A stretch of DNA of 64,000 bases. It comes from Catenaria anguillulae PL171. Taxonomy: Eukaryota > Blastocladiomycota > Blastocladiomycetes > Blastocladiales > Catenariaceae. Within the stretch, counting starts at the first letter, position 1; each line of letters begins with the position of its first letter. A program made the position numbers and the translations under genes. Below, in pieces: positions 10,158 through 21,103 of this stretch. The notes under the pieces are model-generated. The model did not search any database. It was not told where the DNA came from and saw only the letters and a list, made by a program, of their open reading frames with translations. The DNA is taken from contig MCFL01000071.1 of assembly GCA_002102555.1 (NCBI GenBank), positions 1 through 64,000 of the forward strand, in the 5' to 3' direction.

Positions 10158-11318
10158 ATGAACACACCACTCTCGGCACATCGGCCACGGCCCACGCCCA
10201 TGTCAGGCCCACACCCTGTTTCATCCCTCGCACTCCCTGGTGGGTTTCAAGGCTATGCCGTGGAACACTCGCCCTTCTTTGATTCGCGGATTGCCATCGC
10301 CTCGGCAGCCAATTTCGGCATCGTCGGCAACGGTCGCCTGAGCGTGGTTGAAAACTATGCACACATTGCCCAATCGTATGATTCACAAGATGGCATGTTT
10401 GCATTGGCCTGGTCCGAGGTCCACGAAGCGCAGATTGTGACCGGGTGTGGCGATGGGTCCATCAAGTTGTGGGATTTGAACATTGGTAGCCAGTTCCCGG
10501 TGGTCAACTGGGCGCCTGCCATCAATGGCGGACATGAGCGAGAGGTGTTTAGTGTTCATTGGAACCAAGTCGACAAGAGCACATTTGCGACTGCCTCGTG
10601 GGATCGCACAATCAAAATCGTACGTATGCATCTCCCTTCTCTCCTCGCAGCCGTATTGCTTCCCCACATCATTCCGCCTGTATCCTGACGACCGCATATT
10701 ACTTGTCGTCATCAGTGGTCACCGGCCAATTCGTCATCGCCACTTGTCACGCTTTCAGGCCATTCGGACTGCGTTTACTCGGCAATTCATTCTCCCCGGT
10801 CTCAAAATCTCCTTGCGTCGGGCTCAGCCGACCGTACTTTGCGGCTTTGGGACACTCGGACGGGCAATGCGCTTCTGGCTCATCTCGGCGCGCACCATCA
10901 TGACGTTCTCTCGCTCGATTGGGACAAGTATTCCGATCACCTCCTCTACACTGCGTCAGCGGACCGAGACATCAAAGTCTGGGACACTCGGCAGCTTGGC
11001 CCCGGATGCGTTCCGCTCATCACGATTCCCGACGCCGGATCACGGTTCCCGGTGCGCCGAATCAAGGCGTGTCCTCACAAGTGCGGCCGGATCGCGAGTG
11101 TTGGGTACGACATGTGTGCCAAAGTGTGGGATGTCAACCTAGCGGTTGCAGCTGGGGTGCCAGGGACGGTGGGAGTGCCTGGTGCGGCGCAAATGGTGTG
11201 GATGTCGGATGCACACACCGAATTCGCAATGGGTGTAGATTGGAGCTTGTTTGCGCCAGGCAGGTTGGTGACGACGGGGTGGGATGGTTTTTTGTATGCA
11301 CATCAAGTGCCAATGTAA
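10158..11318 (+). CDS. PEX7: Peroxin-7, PTS2 receptor (WD40)
   Basis: Cytosolic WD40 receptor that carries PTS2-signal proteins to the peroxisome import machinery. Two exons: 10158-10619 and 10716-11318, with a GT-AG intron of 96 nt (10620-10715), giving 354 residues, close to the usual PEX7 length. The N-terminus has the family signature GGFQGYAVEHSPFFDSRIAI and ASAANFGIVGNGRL. The splice restores DRTIKI-W and is followed by LSGHSDCVYSAI, LASGSADRTLRLWD, ASADRDIKVWD and VGYDMCAKVWD, about six WD repeats. The upstream ATG at 10158 was taken; an in-frame ATG at 10200 is an equally reasonable start. Identification is firm. Confidence 0.93.
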
Positions 11319-11521
11319 CGGACTAATGTGGCAAGTGTGTCGGATTCTAAGCCTGTTCGTAAATCAATACAGAGAGAATTGGTTGGCGTGGAATCGGCGT
11401 AGTAGTAGGCGGCTTTGAAGTTGGCGCTGCCGATCAATATTCTCCATGAAAGGAAAACAAAAATGTCACTTCATGAGGATGATTCCTTACTTATTGCGCA
11501 GCGACCGACCTCTCGGCACTC

Positions 11522-11888
11522 TCATTCGGGCCCATCTGCCCACGCCATGCTCCGACCGCGACCGGCTTCAGGATCGCCGCCCGTCTTTTGGATCAAATCC
11601 ACCAACTGCAAACTTGATTCACGCATGTCTGCGTGATCCGTAGGGCACGTTTCGCTCGTCTGCCTGACTTTCGTATGAGCACTCAATCTTGTGACGCGTG
11701 CATTCCCCGCGAGGCCGACCATCATCCGCCCAATCAGATCCCCATCGCGCGGCTCCCTTATCCAACGAGCTCAACTTTCGCTTGGCCTCGCTCTCAGTGG
11801 CCAGCCGCGCCGTGTAGCTATCCATCATTCCTTGGTGTAATCGAAACGCATTCGTAAACAGGGCATGTTTGTCGCCTTTTCTGTGAGG
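11522..11888 (-). CDS. Possible last exon of an unknown gene
   Basis: On the minus strand, after a good acceptor (tcctcctcacag), the sequence reads LFTNAFRLHQGMMDSYTARL and ATESEAKRKLSSLD, a helical, charged stretch. It then reads through a frame change into MMVGLAGNARVTRL and QLVDLIQKTGGDPEAGRGR up to a stop at 11522. It looks like protein but I cannot name it, and no matching upstream exon is clear beyond the poly(A/T) tract at 11913-11950. It may be the remnant of a gene cut by an insertion. Confidence 0.25.
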
Positions 11889-11910
11889 AGGATTCAGCAA
11901 AACTGAACAT

Positions 11911-11912
<2 letters not shown>

Positions 11913-11950
<38 letters not shown>
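11913..11950. repeat. Poly(T) tract of 38 bases
   Basis: Uninterrupted T run on the plus strand followed by gcttgcag. It could be a retroposon poly(A) tail on the minus strand or an extreme polypyrimidine tract before a splice acceptor. The following bases also read as KALELVNVLGLELFTAKR on the plus strand. Confidence 0.9.
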
Positions 11951-11953
<3 letters not shown>

Positions 11954-13175
11954 TGCAGGCGCTTTCACAAAGAAGGCCTTGGAACTCGTCAACGTTCTTG
12001 GTCTTGAGTTGTTCACAGCGAAACGTGTCTTGTTTACACCTCGGGGAAAAGTGCGAAGGGGCAACCCTGAGTGTAGTTGGAAATGATGGCGGAAAAGTGA
12101 GACAATCGCGGCTGGTATTATTCTGTGATATAGTGCTTTGTGTAACATCATTTTCTGCCTCTTACTTGTTTCTTCTTTTGGCCGCTTTCCTTACGCGCGT
12201 TTGATGTGCGTCTCCCACATGGAGCAAAGGAGTTTGACTGGCTCGCCGATTCTCGCATTGTGCTTGCTGATCTCGCGAGCACGTTGACCAACGAAAGGGA
12301 TCAGTCGTCTTGCAGTGGTCTTTTTGCTGTCTTCTGCCTATGAAATCATTACACTGTGAAACCCCGTGCATTCCTTGTAATGGGTCCTTCTCGGCGTTTG
12401 CTTTACGTCCCTCCCACCATTGGCTACAAGCCAGAAAAATGTACGACGGTCAATCGCGTCCATGTCCATGTGATCATACATATCTGACTGACCGACGCTC
12501 GTGTATTTAGTTGAAGTCGTTGTCGACGGTTCTCCTCCCATTCATGTCACGGTGTCACTTGCTTCGCCTCCCGACGTGTTGCGCGACGCTTGCGTCAAGA
12601 TCTACGGAATCCAGTCTACGTCTCTGCATACCAACACCTACTGGTAGCTGGTTGACAGTGTCAAGGAGCGTCAACCGAAATCTCCACACCATGGCAACAT
12701 TTGGCTGATCACAAACGATGCAATCGTGCATGTCAAGACACAGTCGCCCACTGAAAAGTGCCTCGGTATCCACAACATTGGTATGTGACTGGTGTTTCAT
12801 GTCCTCTTCTCCTACATGGACTCATCTGGATGATTCGCAGCAAACAAATGGGCCGCTATTCCTCTTCCGACCTGACCGCGACCGAAAAGGCAATCTTCAA
12901 CTTCCCAGACCTGTACTATGCAATTCAGAAATGGCGCGGTGGGCAGGAATGTGTCCAGAAGTACATGGATACGGACTTTGGTATGTTGAGATCGCCATCT
13001 GCTCTGAAGAGCGCTCTTGCTCACTATTTGCGATCAGTGCTTGTCCTCAATCCTGTCCTTCAAGAAAACGCCACTCCCGAGAGTGAAGCGTCCTTCACGC
13101 TTCACATTTTGACATCCTCCACAATCGAATGCAGGTCTTCCGTCAATGACATGTGTACATTGACATTGCCTTCAT
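11951..13175 (+). other. Upstream part of the Helitron region, unresolved
   Basis: Short coding-like plus-strand stretches (for example at 12515-12780, VTVSLASPPDVLRDACVKIY and WLITNDAIVHVKTQSP, and at 12850-13000, DLTATEKAIFNFPDLYYAIQ) are separated by stops or frame changes. They may be 5' exons of the Helitron gene or its decayed parts. I could not connect them confidently. Confidence 0.35.
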
Positions 13176-15272
13176 ATGTGGCTCTCTGTGTATCATGATC
13201 GTTTACCCTCTCTTTCACTTGCTGTAGTGAACCAAATCATGGATCAAGACATGTCACTTGACTTGCTGTCTTTTCCGTCAATCAAATCACGCTTGGAGTC
13301 AATTGTCGCTTCACAAAAACCAGTCGCTCTGCGCAAAAGCAACCGTCTCTACAAGTTGAAGTCTCGAACTTCCAAACCGACTGCTGCAAAAGAAACAAAG
13401 CACCTCTCATTCGACGACATTGCACAACGTAACGCTACGCGCGACTTCACGGTTCCCTCGCACGATGACAAGGACAAGTGCGAAGCCGATTTCGAACGCA
13501 ATCTTGCAAGCAGCATTGCAAACAACTCGCATTCATGCCTTGTCACCGACAAATCGTGCCCCCTGCAACAACTCGTGTACATTCCTTTTTCATCGACTGA
13601 CGGTGATCCAACAAGGAACCCGCAAAAGCGCTGTCTCGAACGCATTTGCGAATCGCTTGTGCCACCACCGGATTTGCCAGAGCAGCTGGCGAATGATGAC
13701 ATAAGCTTAAGGGTCTGCTGGTTTCTCCACGTGGGGTCAAGCTTGCCGCGGATGGCAAATCGTTTGATGGGTGTTACGTGTCAAAAACGGTGTACAACAA
13801 TTACACCAAGGGGGTCAAGCGCTCGCCGTTGACTGGTCGAGTTGTGCCAGCACGATTCAGCATCCTCGACTTTCTTGTTGGTCGCGATGAGCATAAGTTC
13901 GGTGACGCGTCACATTACGAGATGTTGTCCGTCGCACAAGCACATACCTCGGGCTCTTTGCATGTGATCCAGGGTGGTGGCGGATTGGCATTGCACTCGC
14001 ATATGCTGACGTGGGATAACCGCTACTCGACCATATTTCAAGCATTGCCGGCGCTCAGCAAAGAGCACCCGGTGTTTTACATTGTCACGACCGGCAAGCT
14101 CACGACAGTCCAAAAGGACCAGCTCAAGGCCGAAAAGCTGCACGCCTGTCGCAAGTCCATGATTCGCAAGCTGCTCGAGTTCCTCGTGACCAACAACCCG
14201 TTGTACAAGGATGTCCAGATTGACTGGGCAAAGCTTGACGTGGCCGACGGTGGCAATGATGACGTGCTGGACGAGTTCCAAATCGAGCTGTCTGAGTTGT
14301 CAGAGGACGAGCTGAAGGTGCTACAAGCTACCCGCGCGCGCTCATCCAACATCAGCAACTCAAGCTACCGGCCAGACACGGCCGCAGAGGCGCAGGCAAA
14401 GGGCAACATCCATTACTCGCGACTCGTCCAGGAAAACCCAGATGATCGGTCCAACATTGACATCATCAAGGACATTTTGGACCGCCATCACGCGCAGGCA
14501 ATGAGTGGGAAGGGGGATGATGGGCGTGGTGGATGGTGCCGGGTAAGTTTTCAATATTTTGTGAGCTTGCTCTGCCCTGATTTTTGGAACTGACGGATAT
14601 TACTTGGGCAGGCAAGGCGCGCGTCCACGGTCAGCGTCTCAGGAAGACGCCGACTCCCAATTGCGCTTTCCGCCTCAGGCGCCGGCCGTCACACAACTTG
14701 CACCTGCCCTTGATCCACGTGCACTCGTACCACCTGCACTCGTGCCGCCCGCGGCACCGCAACTGCAAACGGGTCAAGAGGAGCATCGACCACACATTCA
14801 AGTCTCGCAAGGACCGCATGTGGCAGCCAATGCCCGTCAACTGGGACCAGCGTTTGCCGTCCATTACCCGGATACGTTCCTTAAAGAGGACGACCCCCAC
14901 GTTCTCGAAAGGCTCTTTCCTGAGCTGTTCATGTGGGGCAGGGGCGGGTTCCAAGCCAAGCGCCACTATTTCTATTCCCGGCATCCGATCATTGAGCATT
15001 TGCTGCGGATCTCGCACCGGCGGTTCACTCAGTCGCAACGCTTTGTACTTTGGGCCTACGACTTTCTCACGCGCAAAGAGGCCGTACATCAACTGCATGC
15101 ACAGTGCCGTGCTGATCCAAAGTACATGGCAACAGCACTCACCATCACGTCGCAAGACCTCAAGGACGTGCTGGACGAGGAAAAGGAGCGCCGTACAAGG
15201 CTCAAGCTTGGCCTCAAGGTCCCTGAGTTGGGTCCCTGGAAGGCAAAGCCAGAGGGCAGTCAAGATGCTTGA
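13176..15272 (+). mobile_element. Helitron N-terminal gene (DUF6570 and Helitron-like N domains), lacking Rep/helicase
   Basis: Rolling-circle DNA transposon coding region. The exon from about 13230 reads to ERICESL. A 47-nt GT-AG intron (13659-13705) then joins it in frame to LKGLLVSPRGVKLAADGKSF. Next comes a DUF6570-like block with GGGGLALHSHMLTWDNRYST, HPVFYIVTTGKLTTV and LLEFLVTNNPLYKDVQIDW. After an intron at about 14540-14611 a proline-rich linker leads to a Helitron-like N domain: LERLFPELFMWGRGGFQAKR and IIEHLLRISHRRFTQSQRF (14850-15100). The frame ends at 15272. The HUH Rep motif and the Pif1-type helicase that normally follow are not in the window, so the element is truncated or this copy never had them. 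Start is uncertain. Termini were not found. Confidence 0.75.
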
Positions 15273-16073
15273 TGCGATCAAGATAGCCGGCGGCGCAAGA
15301 TGGGGGAGCGATGTAGAGCGTAAACTCAACGCGAAACTCAGTGGTTTGGCTTATGGAAAAGTCAACTGAGGAAGACGCGCCCAGAAGAACGAGGCAAAGA
15401 ACTTGTACGTGAGCTCTTGTTGCAACTTCGAGACGCATGCGAGTTGGACACCGTTCATGGAATGGTGAGACGTGCTGGGTCCCAGATGTAAGGAGAAGAA
15501 TAAATGTGAGGATACGCTGGATCTTTTCCTTGAAGCTTGGATCAATCCTACCCCAAGCTCTGGTCGCCCTGTGTCTTGAAACCTTTTGCCTCCTCATCAC
15601 TCCGAGATCCCAGCCCGGATCCATCAACTGCCTCTCCTACATGCTCGTCAACACCTACCCCTTGATGGATGTCATCCATGACGTCTCCAAGTAGACTCGA
15701 ACCCTTGGAGCTGCTGCTATCATCAGCATCGTCATTGGCAAATGAATCGTGATCAGGCGTATGAGTATGCGCGGCGGTACGGCGAGGCGCCGGGGTTGAA
15801 GCGTGCGTTGAGGGCAATGTCGATTGTACGGTTTGGGCGGCGAGGAGGTCCAGAAGATTGTTGCATAATCCTTCGCGCATTTCTCGAGTCAAGTGGCCCG
15901 CCAAGGGCTTGAGCAATGCGTTGACTGATGCACTGTGTTCGCCGAGAAAACTACACACGTTCGCGCAAAGCATCTCGAGTACCATCGGATCGTCTCAGTC
16001 CTCAATCGACTTGACACACTCGTGGATGTGAGGAGCGACAAGTTAATGGCGTGACGCTGATACCGAGCTTGGC
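15273..16073. other. Intergenic, one doubtful minus-strand frame
   Basis: A 145-codon minus-strand frame (15985-15548) begins MVLEMLCANVCSFLGEHSAS and continues helical before becoming Ser/Asp-rich. It may be an exon of the unknown minus-strand gene at 16.1-16.6 kb, but no clean splice connects them. Otherwise nothing recognised. Confidence 0.3.
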
Positions 16074-16597
16074 TCAGCCTGGGAAGGGGCCGACCCCAAC
16101 GTGCCCGATGCCTACATGGCCAATCCCGACGTGGCCCATCCCAACTTGGTAGATGAACTCGAGCTTAATTCGCCATGAGCGGCCAGTTTGTGGGAGCGGC
16201 TCGGTGTAGTAGAAGGCAATACGCGGTGGGATGACAACGACCGTGTGACCTGTGAGATGGGCGACTGCGTACAGATGAACGATCTCTAGTGAGTGCAAGC
16301 ATCCAATGGAACAGCAAGAGACCATTCACTCACCATGACCAGAAGAGGCGGTAGATGTTTTGCGGTAAAGTCGGGCATTTCAAACTGGTTGTTAATCGTA
16401 TACTCGGCGATTTCGGCGAGCTGGTCGTGGTCGAGGGGCAAGTGTGTTTCCAAGTCGTCAGTGGAGAGGCAGATGGCCCCCACGGGCCACACGGGACACA
16501 CGCCATGCGGGACAAAAACGGTTTTCAATCCATTTTGCTCGTTGGGTCACCTCCAGCGACTCGGTCGGTGAACTGCTCAGCGTCACATCCAGCGATC
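16074..16597 (-). CDS. Hypothetical protein, partial or decayed
   Basis: Unrecognised minus-strand coding stretch. One exon reads VWPVGAICLSTDDLETHLPL, then HDQLAEIAEYTINNQFEMPD. After an intron starting gtgagtgaat (about 16335-16290) it continues HLYAVAHLTGHTVVVIPPRI and AFYYTEPLPQTGRSWRIKL. It ends in a short tandem repeat (GHVGI three times), coded by three near-identical 15-bp DNA units. Upstream, in another frame, MDVTLSSSPTESLEVTQRAK seems to be the natural N-terminus, so a frame break near 16525 is likely. Whether it is a live gene is unclear. Confidence 0.3.
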
Positions 16598-16738
16598 CAC
16601 GGTTGGTTCCATGCTGCGACTGAATTGGCGGTGGCAAAAATGCATGGATCGGCCGGATCGGTATGATTTTTATTTAGAGTAAAAACATATGTGCATATGG
16701 ATAAAGTATATCAAGGGACACTAGAAAAAGGGTCTGCG

Positions 16739-19700
16739 CTACATGTCCAACACGCTCATCTGCCAATCTGCAAGCTCTGGCATCTTGACTGCCTCCCTCC
16801 TTTGTGCCCGCTCCATTGCGTCCAGCCTGGCCTCCGCCTGCTCCTCCGTCAACCCCTCGTCCACCATCAACCGATAGCGATCCACTTGCCTTTGCAACGG
16901 ATGCGGCTCGGGCGGATCCGTCACCACTTTCATGTCCCTGATCGCAGCATCAATCGCCTCCACATACGCCGTTTGCACGCGCCTCGCCTCGGCCAGGTAC
17001 CCAGCAGCCACCAACCCGCTCAAAAGCGCACGTACCTCGCCTACAAACTCGGCAATACGCGCCATGCACTTGTGGCTCGAGTCGACCAGGTACTCTTCCT
17101 CGTAAATGCTGCCTTTTTTCCCGGCGTGACGCTTGCGCTCGTTCTTGCGCCTGGTCTTGCTCGACTTGCGCGATGACGTGCTTGTGCGGGCCGTGGAGGC
17201 CGTTGCAAGCGTGAGCCCCGTGAAGGTCGACATCATGGATGTGGTGTCCGAGAGGGCGTCGACATTGGTCAGGCTCGGGTCATGTGCGCCACTGTTGCTG
17301 CCAGATTCAAAAGCCGCAAGCTTGGCCTTCTTTTCGGCACGGACATCGGTCAGGCGAGCGATGCGTGCGTGCAAATCGGAGCGCATTTCGTCGAGGACCG
17401 TGAGCATGGACGAGGCGCCAGCAAGGAGGCCCGGGCGGAGATGCGTGTCAATGAGGTCGGGGCGAGCATGCAAATACGCCTACAATGAGAAAGAGAACAA
17501 AAAGAAACAAGACATAATGAGAGAGAGTTTGTGCGTGATCGAGTGAGTGATGAAGAATTGCGTGTAGGAGCGAGCGTGAACATATGCACACGTACCTGGC
17601 GCTCGGCCTCACTCCACTTGCCCGCCTTGATCCACTGCTCGACCGCCTGTTCCACATCGCCGACATACTCGACCAGCACCGCCGCAGCGGCCTCGTGCTC
17701 TGCCCGCTCCATCAGCGTCTGCGCCAGCTGCACAGCGACCCGACCGACATCGACCTGCTCTTCCTGTTCTTCTTGACCTTCCTCGTCATCGACGACTTGG
17801 GGAATAGCCGACGGGGGAAGCGCAGCGCGTCGTGCAGCAACACTCAGCACCTTGCGCCACTCGCCCGCCTTTTCATACGCGGCCATGGCCTCGGCCAAAT
17901 GCCCGCCCATCTCAAACACGTGCCCAGCCTGGGCATGTTTGCCCATGGTGTGTGCAAGGTGGTTGCCAAACATGAGCAACACCTGCGTCAACCTGCGCTC
18001 ACGCTCGGCATTGCCACCGTTGGGTGAAACTTGCAACAGCTCCTGGACGGCCACAGCGTACATGTCCTTTTCCCGAATGTACGTCTTGACTTTGGCCCAC
18101 AACGACGACTCCTGCCCCCCTTGATCCGCCGTTGTCTCAACTGCCCTCAACCCATTGGCCACGGCCCGCTCAACCCTGCCCAGCGCACAATCGATGCGCC
18201 ACCTGCGCTCAAACTCGTCGGGCACGCGCCGCAGCTCCTGCAACCACGGCAAGTACTCGCGCGGATCCTTGTTGCTCCGCTGCGCCACCATGAGCGTCAG
18301 TGCAAAGTCGTACATGCCCAGCGCCACATCGTACAGCTTGTCGACAGGCACAAGAAAGCACGTGTACTTGAGCGCACGGTCGGCCGCATCGGTCGCGGGC
18401 GACGTAGTGGCAAGATGCTTGACGAGGGCAAGCGCAGATTCAATGGCGGGCGGCGACGATTTCACGTGCGTGGTGATGAGCGTCGTGACCCACGATGTGG
18501 ACTCGATCCCTGCGCGCGCAGACAGCACGTCTCGGACACGGGTGCAGATCCGGGCGACCTTGCCCACACCCAGAGTTGCCGCTGGTCGTGTTGGGTAATG
18601 GATCCACGGGTACACCTCGGCCACCACGTCCACGTCGTCCTTGAGATTCGACAGCACCAAATTCACATGGTCGGAGCTATCCAGCTGCTCGACCCACGTT
18701 TCCGTTGCCGCCAAAAACGTGTCGAGGTCGTAATCCGCCAGCAAGTTGAACTCGATGCGGTGCTTGCGCACCAGCGTAAACGCAGCCTTCCAGTCGCCCG
18801 CGCGCATGGCACGCACGGTCGTGTCGAGGACGAGTGGCCGTGGGGCAATGGTTTCCAAGTTGCCGCGCGGCATTTGCAGAACGAGATTAGTGCCAAGCGG
18901 AAGGACCGTGATCAGGTGTGCACCGCGTTCGATGGCGCGCGTCAAAGTGGCCGAGGGATCGGCCGAGGACGATGTGGGCACGGACGAGGAGTTGAGGAGC
19001 GACGTCAGTGGAAGAAAATGGACTTGGTGTGCGAGGGTTGTGTAAATGAGGTATTCGGCGTGGAGCACAAACGACGAGGCATCGGCGCCGAGCTGTGTTG
19101 TGCGAGTGGACCCGTCCGAGTTGCGGGTGGCGAGAACAAGTTTGGAACGCGAGGTGAGACCGACAATCGACAAGGTATCGGGCGTAGTGGAAGTTGGAAC
19201 AATAGCCATCCATTCACAAGGAGTGTCGAAGGCGAGCGGCTCGCCCACGTCCCGGTCATCGTCGCCGAGGACGTACTGTGAAAGCCCGTGGTCCCAAGTA
19301 GCAATTTGCAGCTGACCTTGTGTGTCTTGAATCACAACAAGGTCCGAGGTGGGTACTGTTGCAAGGCGCAGGACCGGGAATGGGAGTGGTGTTGTGGCGA
19401 CATCGAGCAAATCACCTTGGCCGTTGATGGTGGCTCGCACCAGGTGGTCGGTTTGCGTGTCGAGATTGTAGCCGAGGAATACAAGCGACGAGTACGTTGG
19501 GAAGTGGAGTTGGCGGAGCGAGAGGTGGGCGATGGGAGACAAGCTATTCACACGTGGACGCGAATGAATCAGGACCAAAGGAAAGTCAAAGCTTGTGGAA
19601 TGAAGTGGCGTACTCGATGTCTGTTCCAATCGCACCCATTCTGCGACCCTTGTCATCCTGCATATCAAATACCTTGACCTTGATATCGGTATTCCGTCCA

Positions 19701-21103
19701 TGTACCACCGCAACCCTTTCCAAGTACCCCTGCTCGGCACACCATGCAACCATCTTGACATTCTCGCCTTGGGTGACTTGCAACTTGTTGAGCGAGTACG
19801 GCGGCGGGACATTGGCCAGTGCAAACGGCGTATGCAGCACGGCCGAACCATCCACTACGCCCACGGATGCGGCATGATCCAAGCCCGTGACATTCTGGCG
19901 AATCACGTCCCAGGTAAACTGCATGCATCGGTACATGCCCGAACGGAGGGCGAGATGCAGCGTGAGCGGGTGCATGGTATCCCATTCGAACCCGATCAAC
20001 CCACCCTCGAAATCCAGCTCTTGCTTCAAGTACCAATGGTAGTTGCCCATGGTCCACAACTGCACCTTGTCTCTGGCCTGCGCCTCGTCCCACACCCACA
20101 CCGCGAGCACGGTCGAATCACAATTCCATGCCATCTCGCGCACAACCACGGCGTCGGTCGCACCACGGAGCGTGAACTCGCCATGACGCAAGCCGTTGGG
20201 CTCGAAAAACACAACCTGGTACTTGCTGCCCCCGTCACTGCGCTGGGCACCGGCAACCAAGTTACCTGCCGGCCGCCAGGCCAATGAATGCTCGAGCAAA
20301 TCCACCGCCTGACTGGTTGCCTGCAATGCGCCTTCACGCGAATACACCCTGATGGAGCGCTTCCTCGTGTCCTTGACGGGATCCCAATCGACACTTGACA
20401 CAACAAACCCAGAGCCATCACCATTCCACGCAACCCGGGCCCCTTCGTCATCCCAAGGGCTGAGGCGGGCGTCTCCCGTGGGCTTTGCAAGCGCTGCGGC
20501 TTTGCCTGCACTGCCATGAAACTGTGTTTCCTTTTTGCCCCATCCGATGCTGACGGGCACTTGCTCGCCAAACGAATCGGTTTGCAGCGGCGCTTCGAGA
20601 AGCACGTCAAAGTCGCGGGTCATGAGCAAGTAGTTGCCCGCACGAGTGACGAGCACGAGCAAGTCTTCATCGGGTGACCAGGTGGCGGATGCGAGGCCAG
20701 AGTGAATGGTGCCGATGAGCGTTGCGGGAGCGGATCCCGAGACTGGGATCGAGTAGAGCGACCCAGAGTCTGCGAGGGCAAGAAAGAGCGATGACGAGTC
20801 TGCGAGGTAGTGGAAGCACGCAATGTCTGGCGGCGAGAGCGACGGGAGGGCATCACAGTCATCCGTGCTGGATTGCGGGAGCGGGATCGGGATCGGGACG
20901 GTGCTGATGATTGACGAGGGAGACGGGGAGGAGGTGGTCGGGTCGATGGCGACAATGGAGAGCAAGTCTGGGTCGGCATGCGGGTCAAAGGCGGCGAAGA
21001 AGGCCGTGTGCGAGACGGGGTCATGTGTCAGGGCCAGGGCCGCGGCTTGCGGCAGCTGCGTCAGCGTTGCGGCCGATTCTCTCAGCAGGACGAGCGACTT
21101 CAT
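16739..21103 (-). CDS. ELP1: Elongator complex subunit 1 (IKAP/Iki3)
   Basis: Scaffold subunit of Elongator, which modifies wobble uridines of tRNAs in the cytoplasm. Three exons all joined in phase 0: 21103-19673, 19620-17596 and 17479-16739, with introns of 52 and 116 nt, giving 1398 residues, near the family's usual length. ATG 21103 (MKSLVLLRESAATL) fits the ELP1 N-terminus; an upstream in-frame ATG at 21220 is less likely. The N-terminal beta-propeller half has segments such as GWGKKETQFHGSAGKAAAL and EHSLAWRPAGNLVAGAQRS. The C-terminus carries the basic family motif RRKNERKRHAGKKGSIYEEE followed by YLVDSSHKCMARIAEF. The 52-nt intron could instead be a frameshift, but its splice phases fit. 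An exact copy of residues about 737-849 lies at 5911-6251. Large plus-strand open frames inside are shadows. Confidence 0.95.
18503..18843 (-). repeat. ELP1 segment duplicated at 5911-6251
   Basis: Presumed source copy, because it is embedded in the full ELP1 exon 2. The two copies are identical over 341 bp and 12.6 kb apart in direct orientation. Confidence 0.9.

Noticed and set aside
16074-16150. GHVGI peptide repeat as a structural repeat protein
   Set aside because: Only three units, coded by a short DNA tandem repeat at the end of a doubtful frame.
18031-19281. 416-codon plus-strand frame inside ELP1
   Set aside because: Antisense of the well-supported ELP1 exon 2.
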